Of a stretch of DNA of 51,695 bases, positions 16,714 to 25,598 are shown one piece after another; position 1 is the stretch's first letter; each line of letters begins with the position of its first letter. The stretch covers positions 1 to 51,695 of the forward strand of contig NZ_JAAITU010000031.1 in the NCBI RefSeq assembly GCF_013304385.1. The letters run 5' to 3'. Under the pieces are notes generated by a model. That model was not told the DNA's origin. It saw only the letters and a program-made list of their open reading frames with translations, and did not search any database. Both the position numbers and the translations under genes were made by a program. This DNA comes from Blautia glucerasea. GTDB taxonomy: Bacteria; Bacillota; Clostridia; Lachnospirales; Lachnospiraceae.

Positions 16714-17571
16714 ATGAATTACAGAGAACGACTGAAAGATAAAAAAAGAATTGTTATTAAGATCGGCAGTTCTTCCCTTACACATGCAGCCACAGGAAGG
16801 CTGGACCTGCTTAAGATGGAGGTGCTGGTGAGGGAGCTTGGAGATCTGCGCAATCAGGGTAAGGACGTAGTCCTTGTTTCTTCCGGAGCCATTGCAGTAG
16901 GGGCAGCGGCTCTGGGTATGAAGGGCAAGCCTTCTGATCTTCGTGTGAAGCAGGCATGCGCCTCTGTAGGCCAAGCCAGACTGATGCTGATCTACCAGAA
17001 GCTGTTTTCGGAGTATAACCAGATGGCAGGCCAGATCCTGATGACAAAGAATACTATGGTTAATAATGCTAACCGAAGGAATGCACAGAATACATTTAAC
17101 GAATTACTTTCGTTAGGAGTGATTCCCATTGTTAATGAGAATGACTCCATTTCTACATATGAAATGCAGTCTCTTGAGAAATTCGGTGACAATGACACTC
17201 TTTCAGCTGTGGTTGCTGCATTGATCGAGGCAGATCTTCTCATTCTTATGTCTGATATCGACGGTTTATATACCGACGATCCTAATTCCAATCCGGATGC
17301 AAGGTTTATAGATACTGTAGATAATTTTGACGAACGCATTTTGAATATGGGGAAGGGTTCATCTACCAGTAATGTGGGTACAGGCGGGATGGCTACTAAG
17401 CTTACAGCTGCAAGGATCGCTACAGCTGCAGGAGTGGATATGGTGATCGCCAACGGAAGTGATTTTCATAATATCCATCGTGTCACCAAAGGAGATGACT
17501 GTGGAACTCTTTTTGTTGGAAAGAAGCAGGAAGAATTCTTCCTGATCGACTATATCGAAAAGCTTTTGTAA
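16714..17571 (+). CDS. proB: Glutamate 5-kinase
   Basis: A 285-aa cytoplasmic enzyme that phosphorylates glutamate with ATP in the first step of proline synthesis. The amino-acid-kinase fold is seen from VIKIGSSSLT (about 10-19), through the LVSSGAIAVG loop, to IVNENDSIS. It ends without the C-terminal PUA domain present in E. coli ProB, which is normal for many clostridia. An AGGAAG ribosome site precedes the ATG. It is the first gene of an operon proB-DUF896-cyclo-ligase-proA. A possible weak promoter lies at about 16639-16667 (TAGACG, 17 bases, TAATAT). Confidence 0.94.
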   Translation: MNYRERLKDKKRIVIKIGSSSLTHAATGRLDLLKMEVLVRELGDLRNQGKDVVLVSSGAIAVGAAALGMKGKPSDLRVKQACASVGQARLMLIYQKLFSEYNQMAGQILMTKNTMVNNANRRNAQNTFNELLSLGVIPIVNENDSISTYEMQSLEKFGDNDTLSAVVAALIEADLLILMSDIDGLYTDDPNSNPDARFIDTVDNFDERILNMGKGSSTSNVGTGGMATKLTAARIATAAGVDMVIANGSDFHNIHRVTKGDDCGTLFVGKKQEEFFLIDYIEKLL

Positions 17572-17581
17572 GGAGAGGATT

Positions 17582-17803
17582 ATGGACGCACGTAAGATAG
17601 ACAGGATCAATACTCTGGCTCATAAGGCTAAAAGCGTTGGTCTGACAGATGAAGAGAAGAGAGAACAGGCACTTCTTCGTGAGGAATATCTGGAGTCAAT
17701 AAGGGCAAGCCTTCGTTCTAGGCTGAACAGTATTGATATTAAAGAGGCTGACGGAAGTATAACGAATCTTGGAGAGAAATATGGAAGAAAAAAAGGTCAT
17801 TAG
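17582..17803 (+). CDS. DUF896 family protein (YnzC-like)
   Basis: A 73-aa helical protein with the conserved ARKIDRINTLAHKAK and LTDEEKREQALLREEYL stretches of DUF896, a small family of unknown role (YnzC in Bacillus). It lies between proB and the folate gene, with AAGGAGAGG before its ATG. Its 3' end overlaps the next gene by 23 bases. Confidence 0.9.
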   Translation: MDARKIDRINTLAHKAKSVGLTDEEKREQALLREEYLESIRASLRSRLNSIDIKEADGSITNLGEKYGRKKGH

Positions 17804-18341
17804 AAAAAAGATATTTGCCATCCGTCAGGATATATCTGACCAGTGCGTACAGGATATCAGTATAGAACTTTCCAAGCATTTGATCGATCTTCCGGTTTTC
17901 CAGCATGCAAAGAAAGTGATGATCTACGCAGACTATCATCATGAGGTGAAGACAGATTATATCATCAGGGCTGCCTGGGAAGCAGGAAAGCAGGTGGCAG
18001 TTCCCAAAGTGGTGGGAAAGGAGATGGTTTTCCATCTTCTCACAGATTTTAATCAGCTAAAGCCAGGGTATTTCGGGATTCCGGAGCCTGTATCCGGCGA
18101 AGCCGTCTGCTGGGATGAAGCACTTATGATCATGCCGGGAGTTGCCTTTGATAGAAAGAACCACAGAATCGGCTATGGCGGCGGCTTTTATGACCGGTAC
18201 CTTGAAAAGCATCCGGGGCTTGATACCGTTGCACTGGCTTTTGATTTTCAGATAAAGGATCAGGTGCCCTGTGAGATCACAGACATCTGCCCGCAGGTTA
18301 TTGTTACTGAGACAGAGACTCTGTTCAGAAGGGAGGACTAG
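17781..18341 (+). CDS. 5-formyltetrahydrofolate cyclo-ligase
   Basis: A 186-aa enzyme that converts 5-formyl-THF and ATP to 5,10-methenyl-THF, returning stored folate to the one-carbon pool. The C-terminal [13 protein letters not shown] motif (near residues 133-145) is the family's ATP/substrate loop. The start at 17781 has GGAGAG just upstream and overlaps the DUF896 gene by 23 bases; an upstream TTG at 17769 is less likely. It stops two bases before the proA ATG. Its place inside a proline operon implies co-expression, not a shared pathway. Confidence 0.93.
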   Translation: MEEKKVIRKKIFAIRQDISDQCVQDISIELSKHLIDLPVFQHAKKVMIYADYHHEVKTDYIIRAAWEAGKQVAVPKVVGKEMVFHLLTDFNQLKPGYFGIPEPVSGEAVCWDEALMIMPGVAFDRKNHRIGYGGGFYDRYLEKHPGLDTVALAFDFQIKDQVPCEITDICPQVIVTETETLFRRED

Positions 18342-18343
18342 AC

Positions 18344-19591
18344 ATGAATGAAATGCTGGAAATACTTGGGAAAAATGCAGTAGATGCAGAGAATATCCTT
18401 CGCAATCTTTCAACCAATAAGAAGAATCAGATCCTTCGCCAGGCAGCAGAGCAGCTGGTGAAGGATACAGATAAGATCCTAGCCGCCAATGCCATTGATG
18501 TTCAGAAGGGCAGGGAGAATCAGATGTCGGAAGGCCTGGTAGACAGGCTTATGCTGGATGCAGAACGGATCAAAGGGATCGGAGAGGGACTGCGCCAGGT
18601 GGCTGACCTGGATGATCCCATAGGGGAAGTGCTTGGCATGAAGAAGCGGCCTAATGGCCTTCTGATCGGACAGAAAAGAGTGCCCTTAGGGGTTGTGGGG
18701 ATCATTTACGAAGCTCGTCCCAATGTGACTGCAGACGCCTTTGCCCTGTGCTTTAAGACCGGTAATGCGGTGATCCTGAAGGGAGGCAGCGATGCGATCC
18801 ACTCCAACCAGGCGATTGTAGAATCGATCCGTAAGGTGCTTGCAAGGAACGAAGTGACAGAAGATGCCATTGCCCTGATCCAGGATACTTCCAGGGAGAC
18901 AGCTTCTGAATTTATGAAACTGAATCAGTATGTGGATGTGCTGATCCCAAGAGGAGGAAAGGGTCTGATCCAGGCAGTGGTGAATAATAGTACCATTCCT
19001 GTGATCGAGACAGGTACAGGCAACTGTCATATTTATGTGGATGACAGTGCAGATCTTTATATGGCTGCTGATATCGTTATGAATGCAAAGACCCAAAGAG
19101 TAGGGGTATGCAATGCCTGCGAATCCCTGCTTGTCCACGAACAGGTAAAGGACGTGTTCCTTCCTGTACTGGCAGAGAGACTTCGCCAGAAGCATGTGCA
19201 GATGCGTGCAGATGAGGCGGCACGGGCACTGATCCCGGATGCTGTAGCAGCTACGGAAGAGGATTGGGGCAGGGAATATTTGGACTACATCCTGTCCATT
19301 AAGGTGGTGGGCAGCGTAGACGAAGCGATCGCCCATATTAATAAATATAATACCAAGCATTCAGAAGCGATTATCACCAATAATTACGAGAATGCCCAGA
19401 GATTTCTGGATGAGGTAGATGCAGCAGCTGTCTACGTGAATGCATCTACCCGTTTTACAGATGGCTTTGAATTTGGCTTTGGAGCAGAGATCGGCATCAG
19501 TACCCAGAAGCTTCATGCAAGAGGCCCCATGGGACTTAATGCACTGACCACTACCAAGTATATAATATATGGAAATGGTCAAGTTCGTTGA
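18344..19591 (+). CDS. proA: Gamma-glutamyl phosphate reductase
   Basis: A 415-aa aldehyde-dehydrogenase-fold enzyme. It reduces glutamyl-5-phosphate with NADPH to glutamate semialdehyde, the second step of proline synthesis. Conserved stretches include [17 protein letters not shown] near 117-133 and [13 protein letters not shown] near 251-263, which holds the catalytic cysteine (NACE). The C-terminal [21 protein letters not shown] is typical. GGGAGGAC precedes the ATG, two bases after the cyclo-ligase stop. Its stop codon overlaps the -35 box of the next gene's promoter. Confidence 0.96.
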   Translation: MNEMLEILGKNAVDAENILRNLSTNKKNQILRQAAEQLVKDTDKILAANAIDVQKGRENQMSEGLVDRLMLDAERIKGIGEGLRQVADLDDPIGEVLGMKKRPNGLLIGQKRVPLGVVGIIYEARPNVTADAFALCFKTGNAVILKGGSDAIHSNQAIVESIRKVLARNEVTEDAIALIQDTSRETASEFMKLNQYVDVLIPRGGKGLIQAVVNNSTIPVIETGTGNCHIYVDDSADLYMAADIVMNAKTQRVGVCNACESLLVHEQVKDVFLPVLAERLRQKHVQMRADEAARALIPDAVAATEEDWGREYLDYILSIKVVGSVDEAIAHINKYNTKHSEAIITNNYENAQRFLDEVDAAAVYVNASTRFTDGFEFGFGAEIGISTQKLHARGPMGLNALTTTKYIIYGNGQVR

Positions 19592-19616
19592 TTTTTGGGA
19601 ACAGGTATGCTATACT
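19588..19616 (+). promoter_or_regulatory. Promoter of the 820-aa surface protein
   Basis: TTGATT (19588-19593), a 17-base spacer and TATACT (19611-19616), with a TGC extended -10. The -35 box overlaps the proA stop codon. It lies 52 bases before the ATG of the surface protein gene. Confidence 0.75.
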
Positions 19617-19667
19617 TGACCCAATGTTAATATTTTAAGATGTTGCTCTTTACGAGGAGGACTAGCA

Positions 19668-22130
19668 ATGAAGAAAAAACAACTTTTAGCTTTTATGATG
19701 GCGGGAGCCTTATCTGTAAGCGCTGTTCCGTATTCTGCTTTTGCAGAAGAGGGCGCTGCAGCAGTATCCATAGATGAAACAGCAGTAGCAGCGGAAGCCC
19801 CGGCGACGGATCCGGCTGCTGCAGCTAATACAGAGGGACAGGCCACAGGGGATGCTTTATCAGCAGCTCCGGCTGCAACGGAAGCTCCGGCTGCAGACCA
19901 GGCTGCTGCTACAGATACTACCCAGACAGATAATACAGTTACGGAGACACCTGCCCAGACAGATCCTAACGCCCAGGCAGGCACGGATGCCCAGCCCACA
20001 GAAGCTCCGGCAGTACCTGACACTACACAGAATCCAGACAATACCCAGGATACAGACAACATCCAGGATGCAGTGCAGGATATCACAGAAGATAATACAG
20101 CTGTAGATACTGCCAATGATGGCACGAATGGGGGAACTACAGTAGATGAGAGCCTTCCGGTTCATGTGATCGATCCGGCAGATGGTAAGACGATCTCAGC
20201 TACCTATAACACTTTGCAGGAAGCTATTAATGGGATCGCAGACGGCTCCAGTACAAAGGATCAGCCAGTGAAGATCATATTAAAGCAGAATATTGAGATC
20301 AACGCTGCGGTAGCAGTTGGGGATAAGCATGTGATCATTGCAGCAGGTGAAACAGATCTGACTGTGAATCGTGCAGCGGATTATACAGGTGATCTTTTTA
20401 CCGTTGATGAGGGATCCCTTCAGTTTGCAGCCGGTGTGAAGGATGATTCCACTGTATGTAAGCTGACGGTAGACGGCGGTCAGGCAGAGAATGTGACCGG
20501 TGCGCTGGTACATATCCTGAAGCCGGCTGGTACATTCGGCCTTCAGTCAGGTGTAACCCTTCAGAACAATAAGACAAACGCAGCCGGCAGTGCCATCTTA
20601 AATGAAAACGGCGGTACCATTGTACTGACAGGCGGTACGATTATTGGTAATGTTTCCACATATACAGAGGCAGACAAAGCAGCCGGTGGTGCTATTTACA
20701 GTACAGGCCTGCTCACGGTAGCTGCATCTAAGGATGTTGCAGGCACAGCTTCTCCTGCCACTATCCTGATCAAGGACAATACAAGGACAGATGGTTCTGC
20801 AGGTAATATTGTCTTGAACGGCGCAGGTGCATATGTACAGATGCAGAGCACTGTACAAAATTCTGAGATCCATATCACATCCACTGCAGGGCTTGCCCAG
20901 AATCAGCCATTGGTAGTTTCTGCGGCAGATGTTAGCGGCGCACAGGTTGTCACATCGGCGGATATGATTGCTTCTGTAGCACAGATGACCTATGATGATG
21001 CCAATTATAAATTACAGTCAGATCCTAATACAGGTGCTGCATATCTGACGTCAGCCACACCAGTTCCTACAGCCATACCGGTTCCTACAGCCACACCGAT
21101 TCCTACTGTAGATCCGAAGCCTTCGGATGTGCCCACAGCCACAGCTACACCTACTCCTACACAGGCAGTGAAGAAGATGAAGCTTTCCAATAAGCAGAAC
21201 ATCAAATGGACAGGCCGTGAGAAGGCTATGTTTAAGTTTACCGCAGACAAGAATGGACGGTATTATATCGCCTGGAACCAGGACAAGAGCAAGATTCCTT
21301 CTTTTAAGGTAAGCGATGCCGTCTCTTCATTTGCAGCAGATCAGACTGTGACTGTAAATGTACCTAATATTACTGCTGAGGATGGTAAGGATGTATATGT
21401 ATATCTGTTTGCTGTTGACGATAATAATGTAAAGGCTACTCCTCTTCGCTATACATTGAAGGCAAGTGCCCGCCCGGCAGCAGCTGTAGTTACCCGTGAG
21501 CCAATTGTTCCCAATGTAACAGAGAGCATTGTCCAGGGTCTGGATAAGGCACTGGAGTTCTATCCTAACCAGTTCTACAAGTTTACTGTGATCGGTGCAG
21601 GTACAGCAAGTACTGCAGAGCAGGTGAAGAGCCCTGTAGAGGGAGACGTTCAGTGGCGTCCGATCTACTGGAGTACATCCAAGAATCCATCAGCCAAGAA
21701 CCAGAACAAAGAATGGCAGATCGGTGCCAAGAATGGTATCAAAGAGGCCAAGACCTTTAAGCTGTATGTATTCTTCCAGAAATATGTATATAATGGCAAA
21801 GAATGGCAGGCAAGTGATACTGTTCAGTCAGCTGCCTACACCTTCAGATCCGCAGAGATCACCTTTGAGCCTTCAGGTACCCCATCCGGCACACCGGCAG
21901 CAGGCAGCGGCGGTTATTATGGAGGCGGTGAGACCGGTGAGGATACAGATGGCGATGGAGGAAGCGATGCAGCAAGCCGTGATGGAGATGATTCCGACAC
22001 AGGCAGCACATCTTCCGCATCCAATGCTTCCACAGCAGATAACTCACCAATCGGTGCTATGGTATCCTTGGCAGCCCTTTCACTTCTGGCAGGCGGCTAT
22101 GTGATCGTAAGAAGACGTAAAAGAGCGTGA
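19668..22130 (+). CDS. Large secreted, membrane-anchored surface protein
   Basis: An 820-aa protein with a signal peptide (1-26, ending SAFA). A low-complexity region rich in Ala, Thr, Pro, Gln and Asp follows (about 27-160), and then a region that looks like a short beta-helix (about 165-465). A Pro-Thr linker (PVPTATPIPT type, about 463-498) leads to a beta-sandwich-like part with FKFTADKNGRYY, the same sequence style as the 2072-aa protein at 37095-43313. It ends in a Gly/Asp-rich stretch, a hydrophobic segment and an RRRKRA tail. That C-terminus looks like a cell-surface anchor but has no LPxTG. AGGAGGAC precedes the ATG. Function unknown; adhesion is an inference from architecture. Confidence 0.85.
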   Translation: MKKKQLLAFMMAGALSVSAVPYSAFAEEGAAAVSIDETAVAAEAPATDPAAAANTEGQATGDALSAAPAATEAPAADQAAATDTTQTDNTVTETPAQTDPNAQAGTDAQPTEAPAVPDTTQNPDNTQDTDNIQDAVQDITEDNTAVDTANDGTNGGTTVDESLPVHVIDPADGKTISATYNTLQEAINGIADGSSTKDQPVKIILKQNIEINAAVAVGDKHVIIAAGETDLTVNRAADYTGDLFTVDEGSLQFAAGVKDDSTVCKLTVDGGQAENVTGALVHILKPAGTFGLQSGVTLQNNKTNAAGSAILNENGGTIVLTGGTIIGNVSTYTEADKAAGGAIYSTGLLTVAASKDVAGTASPATILIKDNTRTDGSAGNIVLNGAGAYVQMQSTVQNSEIHITSTAGLAQNQPLVVSAADVSGAQVVTSADMIASVAQMTYDDANYKLQSDPNTGAAYLTSATPVPTAIPVPTATPIPTVDPKPSDVPTATATPTPTQAVKKMKLSNKQNIKWTGREKAMFKFTADKNGRYYIAWNQDKSKIPSFKVSDAVSSFAADQTVTVNVPNITAEDGKDVYVYLFAVDDNNVKATPLRYTLKASARPAAAVVTREPIVPNVTESIVQGLDKALEFYPNQFYKFTVIGAGTASTAEQVKSPVEGDVQWRPIYWSTSKNPSAKNQNKEWQIGAKNGIKEAKTFKLYVFFQKYVYNGKEWQASDTVQSAAYTFRSAEITFEPSGTPSGTPAAGSGGYYGGGETGEDTDGDGGSDAASRDGDDSDTGSTSSASNASTADNSPIGAMVSLAALSLLAGGYVIVRRRKRA

Positions 22131-22146
22131 TCCTTTATAACTTGTG

Positions 22147-22307
22147 TATATCAGCTGGGAGTCAATCCCCCAGCTGATATAGCCTCCGGCAGGATTGCAG
22201 AGGTGCGCAGTAGAAGTATGTCATGCAATTGCATGACGCGCACCTCGCAGCAAGAATGCCGAGGCATTCTTGAATATAATATCAGCCTGGAGCTTTATGC
22301 TCCGGCT
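22147..22307 (+). other. Cluster of four strong hairpins, possible structured RNA or repeat
   Basis: Four perfect or near-perfect stems lie in 160 bases. A 13-pair stem joins 22147-22159 and 22169-22181. An outer stem GAGGTGCGC (22200-22208) with GCGCACCTC (22238-22246) encloses the palindrome GTCATGCAATTGCATGAC (22220-22237). CAAGAATGCC (22251-22260) pairs with GGCATTCTTG (22263-22272). AGCCTGGAGC (22284-22293) pairs with the sequence ending GCTCCGGCT (22299-22307) around loop TTTAT. No protein frame is evident. Only the pairing is seen; the function is not. Confidence 0.6.
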
Positions 22308-22330
22308 AAGGTATCTACAGATTCTTTTAG

Positions 22331-22358
22331 GAGACAGGTCTATTGGCCTGTCTCTTTT
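22331..22358 (+). terminator. Intrinsic terminator before the M14-like gene
   Basis: GAGACAGG (22331-22338) pairs with CCTGTCTC (22347-22354) and is followed by TTTT. It lies 200 bases after the surface-protein stop and 51 bases before the M14-like start codon, so it may end the former transcript or attenuate the latter. No good promoter is visible between it and the M14-like gene. Confidence 0.75.
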
Positions 22359-22408
22359 CATATACTTTTATGAATGATTTACAGCATTGGACAAGGAGGA
22401 TGGGTTTT

Positions 22409-23368
22409 ATGGAAAAGGCATCTGATACATATGAAAAATTATATTACTCTCTGTGGGAGCTGGCAGGAAGATACAGCAGCTTTATACAATTCCGGGTGAT
22501 TGGAAGCAGTCATGATGAAAGGATGATCCCTATGCTGGAAATAGGAAAGGGAAGAAATGTACTGTTTTGCCTTGGATCTTTGGATGGCAGAGATCAGATT
22601 ACCCCTGATATCCTGGTATACATGGCAGAGGAATATGCAAAAGCCTATGAGTGTGGATGGCTTCTTGAGGATTTTTATGATATCCGAAAGCTTCTGAATC
22701 AGATCAGGCTATGTGTGATCCCGTTAGCCAATCCGGATGGTTATGAAATCTGCCGAAACGGCTTTTCTGTGATCCGAAATCCTATCTACAGGCAGATGCT
22801 GAAGATGCAGCAGATTCCCTGTGAAGAATTTGGATGCAATGCAAGAGGGATGGATCTTTCCAGGAATTTTCCCACATCCGGGTACAAAAGGACAAGAGCA
22901 GGGCAGGGGCCAGCCAGCGAAAATGAAGTAAAGGCTTTGATCCGGATTTTTCAGGAATATCAGGGAGAAGGCCTGCTCTCCTTTGGACAAGCCTGGCAAA
23001 GGATTTTGTACTATACAGGAGATATTAATGGCAGACAGATATATAAAAGCCATAAAATTGCCAGAAATCTTCAACAGTGTACAGACAGAAGAAGAGTAAA
23101 AAAAGAACAGGCATCCGGTTTGAAGATGGGTTACCATCTGGAAAAACAAAGCGTCATAGTCCCTGAAAATAAGGAAAGCAGATATTTTACCGCTGGGGCC
23201 CCGGAACCTTTTTATCAGCAGATCACAGGACGGCCAGCCCTGCGTATAGAAATTGGAAAAACATGGGGACAAGAACTGACCAGGGAAGAACTTTCAGAAT
23301 GTACCAGGGATATCCGTATTCTTCCTTTGGAATATATTTTTTCTTATACAAGTGGATTGGTGTCTTAA
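22409..23368 (+). CDS. M14 carboxypeptidase homologue lacking zinc ligands
   Basis: A 319-aa cytoplasmic-looking protein (no signal peptide) with the M14 fold landmarks: VIPLANPDGYE (104-113), GMDLSRNFP (147-155) and the late ALRIEIG with E281 at the catalytic glutamate position. The zinc-binding residues appear lost. The canonical HxxE is replaced by GSLDGRD (56-62), putting D59 and D62 where H and E should be. The third histidine position in LLSFGQAW is G193. The DLNR of active enzymes is DLSR. Active M14 enzymes of this type cleave peptide or gamma-D-glutamyl bonds in peptidoglycan. This one is probably inactive or uses different chemistry. AGGAGG lies nine bases before the chosen ATG; earlier in-frame starts overlap the terminator. 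Confidence 0.78.
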   Translation: MEKASDTYEKLYYSLWELAGRYSSFIQFRVIGSSHDERMIPMLEIGKGRNVLFCLGSLDGRDQITPDILVYMAEEYAKAYECGWLLEDFYDIRKLLNQIRLCVIPLANPDGYEICRNGFSVIRNPIYRQMLKMQQIPCEEFGCNARGMDLSRNFPTSGYKRTRAGQGPASENEVKALIRIFQEYQGEGLLSFGQAWQRILYYTGDINGRQIYKSHKIARNLQQCTDRRRVKKEQASGLKMGYHLEKQSVIVPENKESRYFTAGAPEPFYQQITGRPALRIEIGKTWGQELTREELSECTRDIRILPLEYIFSYTSGLVS

Positions 23369-23538
23369 CTGCTTGTTGATAAGATTCCTCAATAACTGTT
23401 TTTTTATAAATACAGTCTTGACGGGCTGTCCAAAATCAGGTATCTTAATAGCAAGTTAGCACAGACTAACGATTATGAGAATGATATGGACGGCCTGATA
23501 AAAGAATATTGGATGGGAGATCACTTACACCAGTAGGT
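23369..23538. other. Intergenic stretch, no supported gene
   Basis: This AT-rich gap follows the M14-like gene. A frame of about 40 codons (ending 23536) has no ribosome site or usable start, and I do not call it. A short GTTAG/CTAAC inverted repeat lies near 23455-23470. The region ends at the DUF2325 promoter. Confidence 0.4.
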
Positions 23539-23566
23539 TTGACAGATCAGCCCTTTATTTTTTAAT
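23539..23566 (+). promoter_or_regulatory. Promoter of the DUF2325 gene
   Basis: TTGACA (23539-23544), a 16-base spacer and TTTAAT (23561-23566). It lies 51 bases before the DUF2325 start codon. Confidence 0.65.
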
Positions 23567-23616
23567 CATGAGTTAGAAACAACTAATAAATATTTGCCAG
23601 CTAAAGGAGGACGCAC

Positions 23617-23904
23617 ATGAGTATTGTAATTATCGGTGGAAATGAAAGAATGGTATGTCAGTATACAGATATCTGCAAAGGATACGGATACAAAGCTAAG
23701 ATTTTTCCAAAGGAGAACGGATCCATCCGTAAGAAGATCGGAAGTCCGGATCTGATGGTTCTTTTTACCAATACCGTATCCCACAAAATGGTATTAAGCG
23801 CTTCACAGGAAGCCAAAAAGAACAATATTCCTGTTGCCCGGATCCATACTAGCAGTGCAAGTGCACTGAAAACAGCCCTTGACCAGCATTGCGTATTTGC
23901 TTAA
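23617..23904 (+). CDS. DUF2325 domain protein
   Basis: A 95-aa protein of the DUF2325 family. It opens with SIVIIGGNERM and has a Rossmann-like alternation, then LMVLFTNTVSHKMV near 48-61 and VARIHTSSASAL near 73-84. The function is unknown. AAAGGAGGAC precedes the ATG, and a good promoter lies at 23539-23566, so it is its own transcription unit, ended by the terminator at 24072-24106. Confidence 0.87.
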   Translation: MSIVIIGGNERMVCQYTDICKGYGYKAKIFPKENGSIRKKIGSPDLMVLFTNTVSHKMVLSASQEAKKNNIPVARIHTSSASALKTALDQHCVFA

Positions 23905-23967
23905 ATCGCGGTATTGTACAGATTGGATTTCATGCTGCCAAACAGCCCGGACAGCAATGGCTGGCGG

Positions 23968-24022
23968 TTGATTCGCCTGAATAAATGGTTCATACAACTG
24001 TTGATTCGCCCGAATAAATGGT
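23968..24022. repeat. Two-copy 33-base direct repeat
   Basis: TTGATTCGCCTGAATAAATG at 23968 recurs as TTGATTCGCCCGAATAAATG at 24001, exactly 33 bases apart, with one mismatch over the first 22 bases. It is non-coding and lies between the DUF2325 gene and the miaB upstream terminator. Confidence 0.75.
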
Positions 24023-24071
24023 AGACAAACTGCTGTGAATAGGATAAAATAAAATAATAAAAAGATACATG

Positions 24072-24106
24072 CAGCCCCAGAAGAGTCGTTTTTTGGGGTT
24101 GTTTTT
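24072..24106 (+). terminator. Intrinsic terminator upstream of miaB
   Basis: CAGCCCCA (24072-24079) pairs with TGGGGTTG (24094-24101) and is followed by TTTTT. It ends the DUF2325 transcript, 37 bases before the miaB start. Confidence 0.75.
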
Positions 24107-24142
24107 CTGTTGTAATCATGCATATGTGAAACGGGAGGAATT

Positions 24143-25597
24143 ATGTTTAACGAAATTGATTTTACTAAAATAGATCTTACAGGACAGCCGCCGGCTGACG
24201 AGACCAAAAGACAGTATTACTTTATGGGAAAGATCAGGGAACTCCTTGCAAGGGAGAGAGCTGTTCTTGGCAGACCGGTAACCTATTGTCTTCAGACCTT
24301 TGGCTGTCAGATGAATGAAAAGCAGTCTGAGGTTGTAGCAGGTATTATGGATGAGATGGGCTTTGACCGGAAAGAATCCGAAGATGCAGATATCGTGATC
24401 TACAATACCTGTACCGTCCGTGAGAATGCCAATCTGAAGGTATATGGCCGTCTTGGCAAGCTTCATAATCTGAAGAAACACAATCCTGATATGAAGATCA
24501 TTTTATTTGGCTGCATGATGCAGGAACAGCATGTAGTAGATAAGATCAGGAAGGATTATCCATTTGTAGATCTTGTATTTGGAACCCACAATATTTTCCG
24601 GTTTGCAGAGCTGTTCTATGAGATGAAAAACAGGGACAGCCAGCTGGTGGAAATCTGGGAAGGTACAGAACAGATCGTGGAAGAATTGCCTACAGAGCGT
24701 AATTACTCTTTCAAATCCGGGGTAAATATTATGTTCGGCTGCAACAATTTCTGCAGCTACTGTATTGTTCCTTATGTACGTGGACGGGAGCGCAGCAGAG
24801 AGCCTGAGGCGATCGTAAATGAAGTGAAGTCTCTGGTGGCAGATGGGGTGACAGAGGTGATGCTTCTTGGACAGAATGTAAATTCCTATGGCAAAACCCT
24901 GGAGCATCCGATAACCTTTGCGCAGCTTCTTCAGATGGTAGAAGCTGTTCCTGGCCTTAAAAGGATCCGGTTCATGACTTCCCATCCAAAGGATCTGTCT
25001 GACGAATTGATCGAATATATGGGAAAAAGCAAGAAGGTATGCCATCATCTTCATCTTCCCATGCAGTCTGGCAGCAGTCGGATCCTGAAGCTGATGAATC
25101 GCCGTTACGATAAAGATAAATATCTGGAGCTTGTGCAGAAGATTCGGGGGGCGGTGCCGGATATTTCCCTGACTACCGATATTATTGTAGGATTCCCAGG
25201 TGAGACAGAAGAAGACTTTCTGGAAACACTGGATGTGGTTGATAAATCTGATTTTGATACAGCTTTTACATTTATTTACTCCAAGCGGAGCGGTACACCG
25301 GCTGCTAAAATGGAGGATCAGGTACCAGAGGACGTGGTGAAAGACCGTTTTGACCGTCTTCTTTCCCTTGTCCAGGAAAAGGGCAGGATGGTATCTTCCA
25401 GATTCCAGGGCACTGTGCAGGAAGTGCTGGTTGAGACAGAAAGTAAAGAAAAAGGGATCTTTACAGGAAGGACCCAATACAATCTTCTTGTACATTTTCC
25501 AGGAACTTCTGATATGCTTGGCAAATATATCCAGGTACGTCTGGATACCTGCAAAGGATTTTACTATCTGGGGACTGCAGTGACAGAACAGGAGTGA
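24143..25597 (+). CDS. miaB: tRNA-2-methylthio-N6-dimethylallyladenosine synthase
   Basis: A 484-aa radical-SAM methylthiotransferase that modifies A37 of tRNAs reading UNN codons. The N-terminal methylthiotransferase domain shows FGCQMNEKQSE, with further cluster cysteines in NTCTVRE and LFGCMMQ. The radical-SAM cluster is C200, C204 and C207 in GCNNFCSYCIVPYVRGRE. A C-terminal TRAM domain (about 415-480) binds tRNA. The long N-terminal lead before FGCQMN is common in clostridial MiaB. GGGAGGA precedes the ATG. It ends one base before the first ABC gene and probably heads a four-gene transcript. Confidence 0.96.
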   Translation: MFNEIDFTKIDLTGQPPADETKRQYYFMGKIRELLARERAVLGRPVTYCLQTFGCQMNEKQSEVVAGIMDEMGFDRKESEDADIVIYNTCTVRENANLKVYGRLGKLHNLKKHNPDMKIILFGCMMQEQHVVDKIRKDYPFVDLVFGTHNIFRFAELFYEMKNRDSQLVEIWEGTEQIVEELPTERNYSFKSGVNIMFGCNNFCSYCIVPYVRGRERSREPEAIVNEVKSLVADGVTEVMLLGQNVNSYGKTLEHPITFAQLLQMVEAVPGLKRIRFMTSHPKDLSDELIEYMGKSKKVCHHLHLPMQSGSSRILKLMNRRYDKDKYLELVQKIRGAVPDISLTTDIIVGFPGETEEDFLETLDVVDKSDFDTAFTFIYSKRSGTPAAKMEDQVPEDVVKDRFDRLLSLVQEKGRMVSSRFQGTVQEVLVETESKEKGIFTGRTQYNLLVHFPGTSDMLGKYIQVRLDTCKGFYYLGTAVTEQE

Positions 25598-25598
25598 T

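Noticed and set aside
22050..22130. LPxTG sorting signal at the end of the 820-aa surface protein
   Set aside because: A hydrophobic segment and basic tail are present, but no LPxTG-like pentapeptide precedes them, so only a generic membrane anchor is supported.
23405..23536. Short frame of about 40 codons after the M14-like gene
   Set aside because: No start codon with ribosome site and no recognisable similarity; it is left as intergenic.
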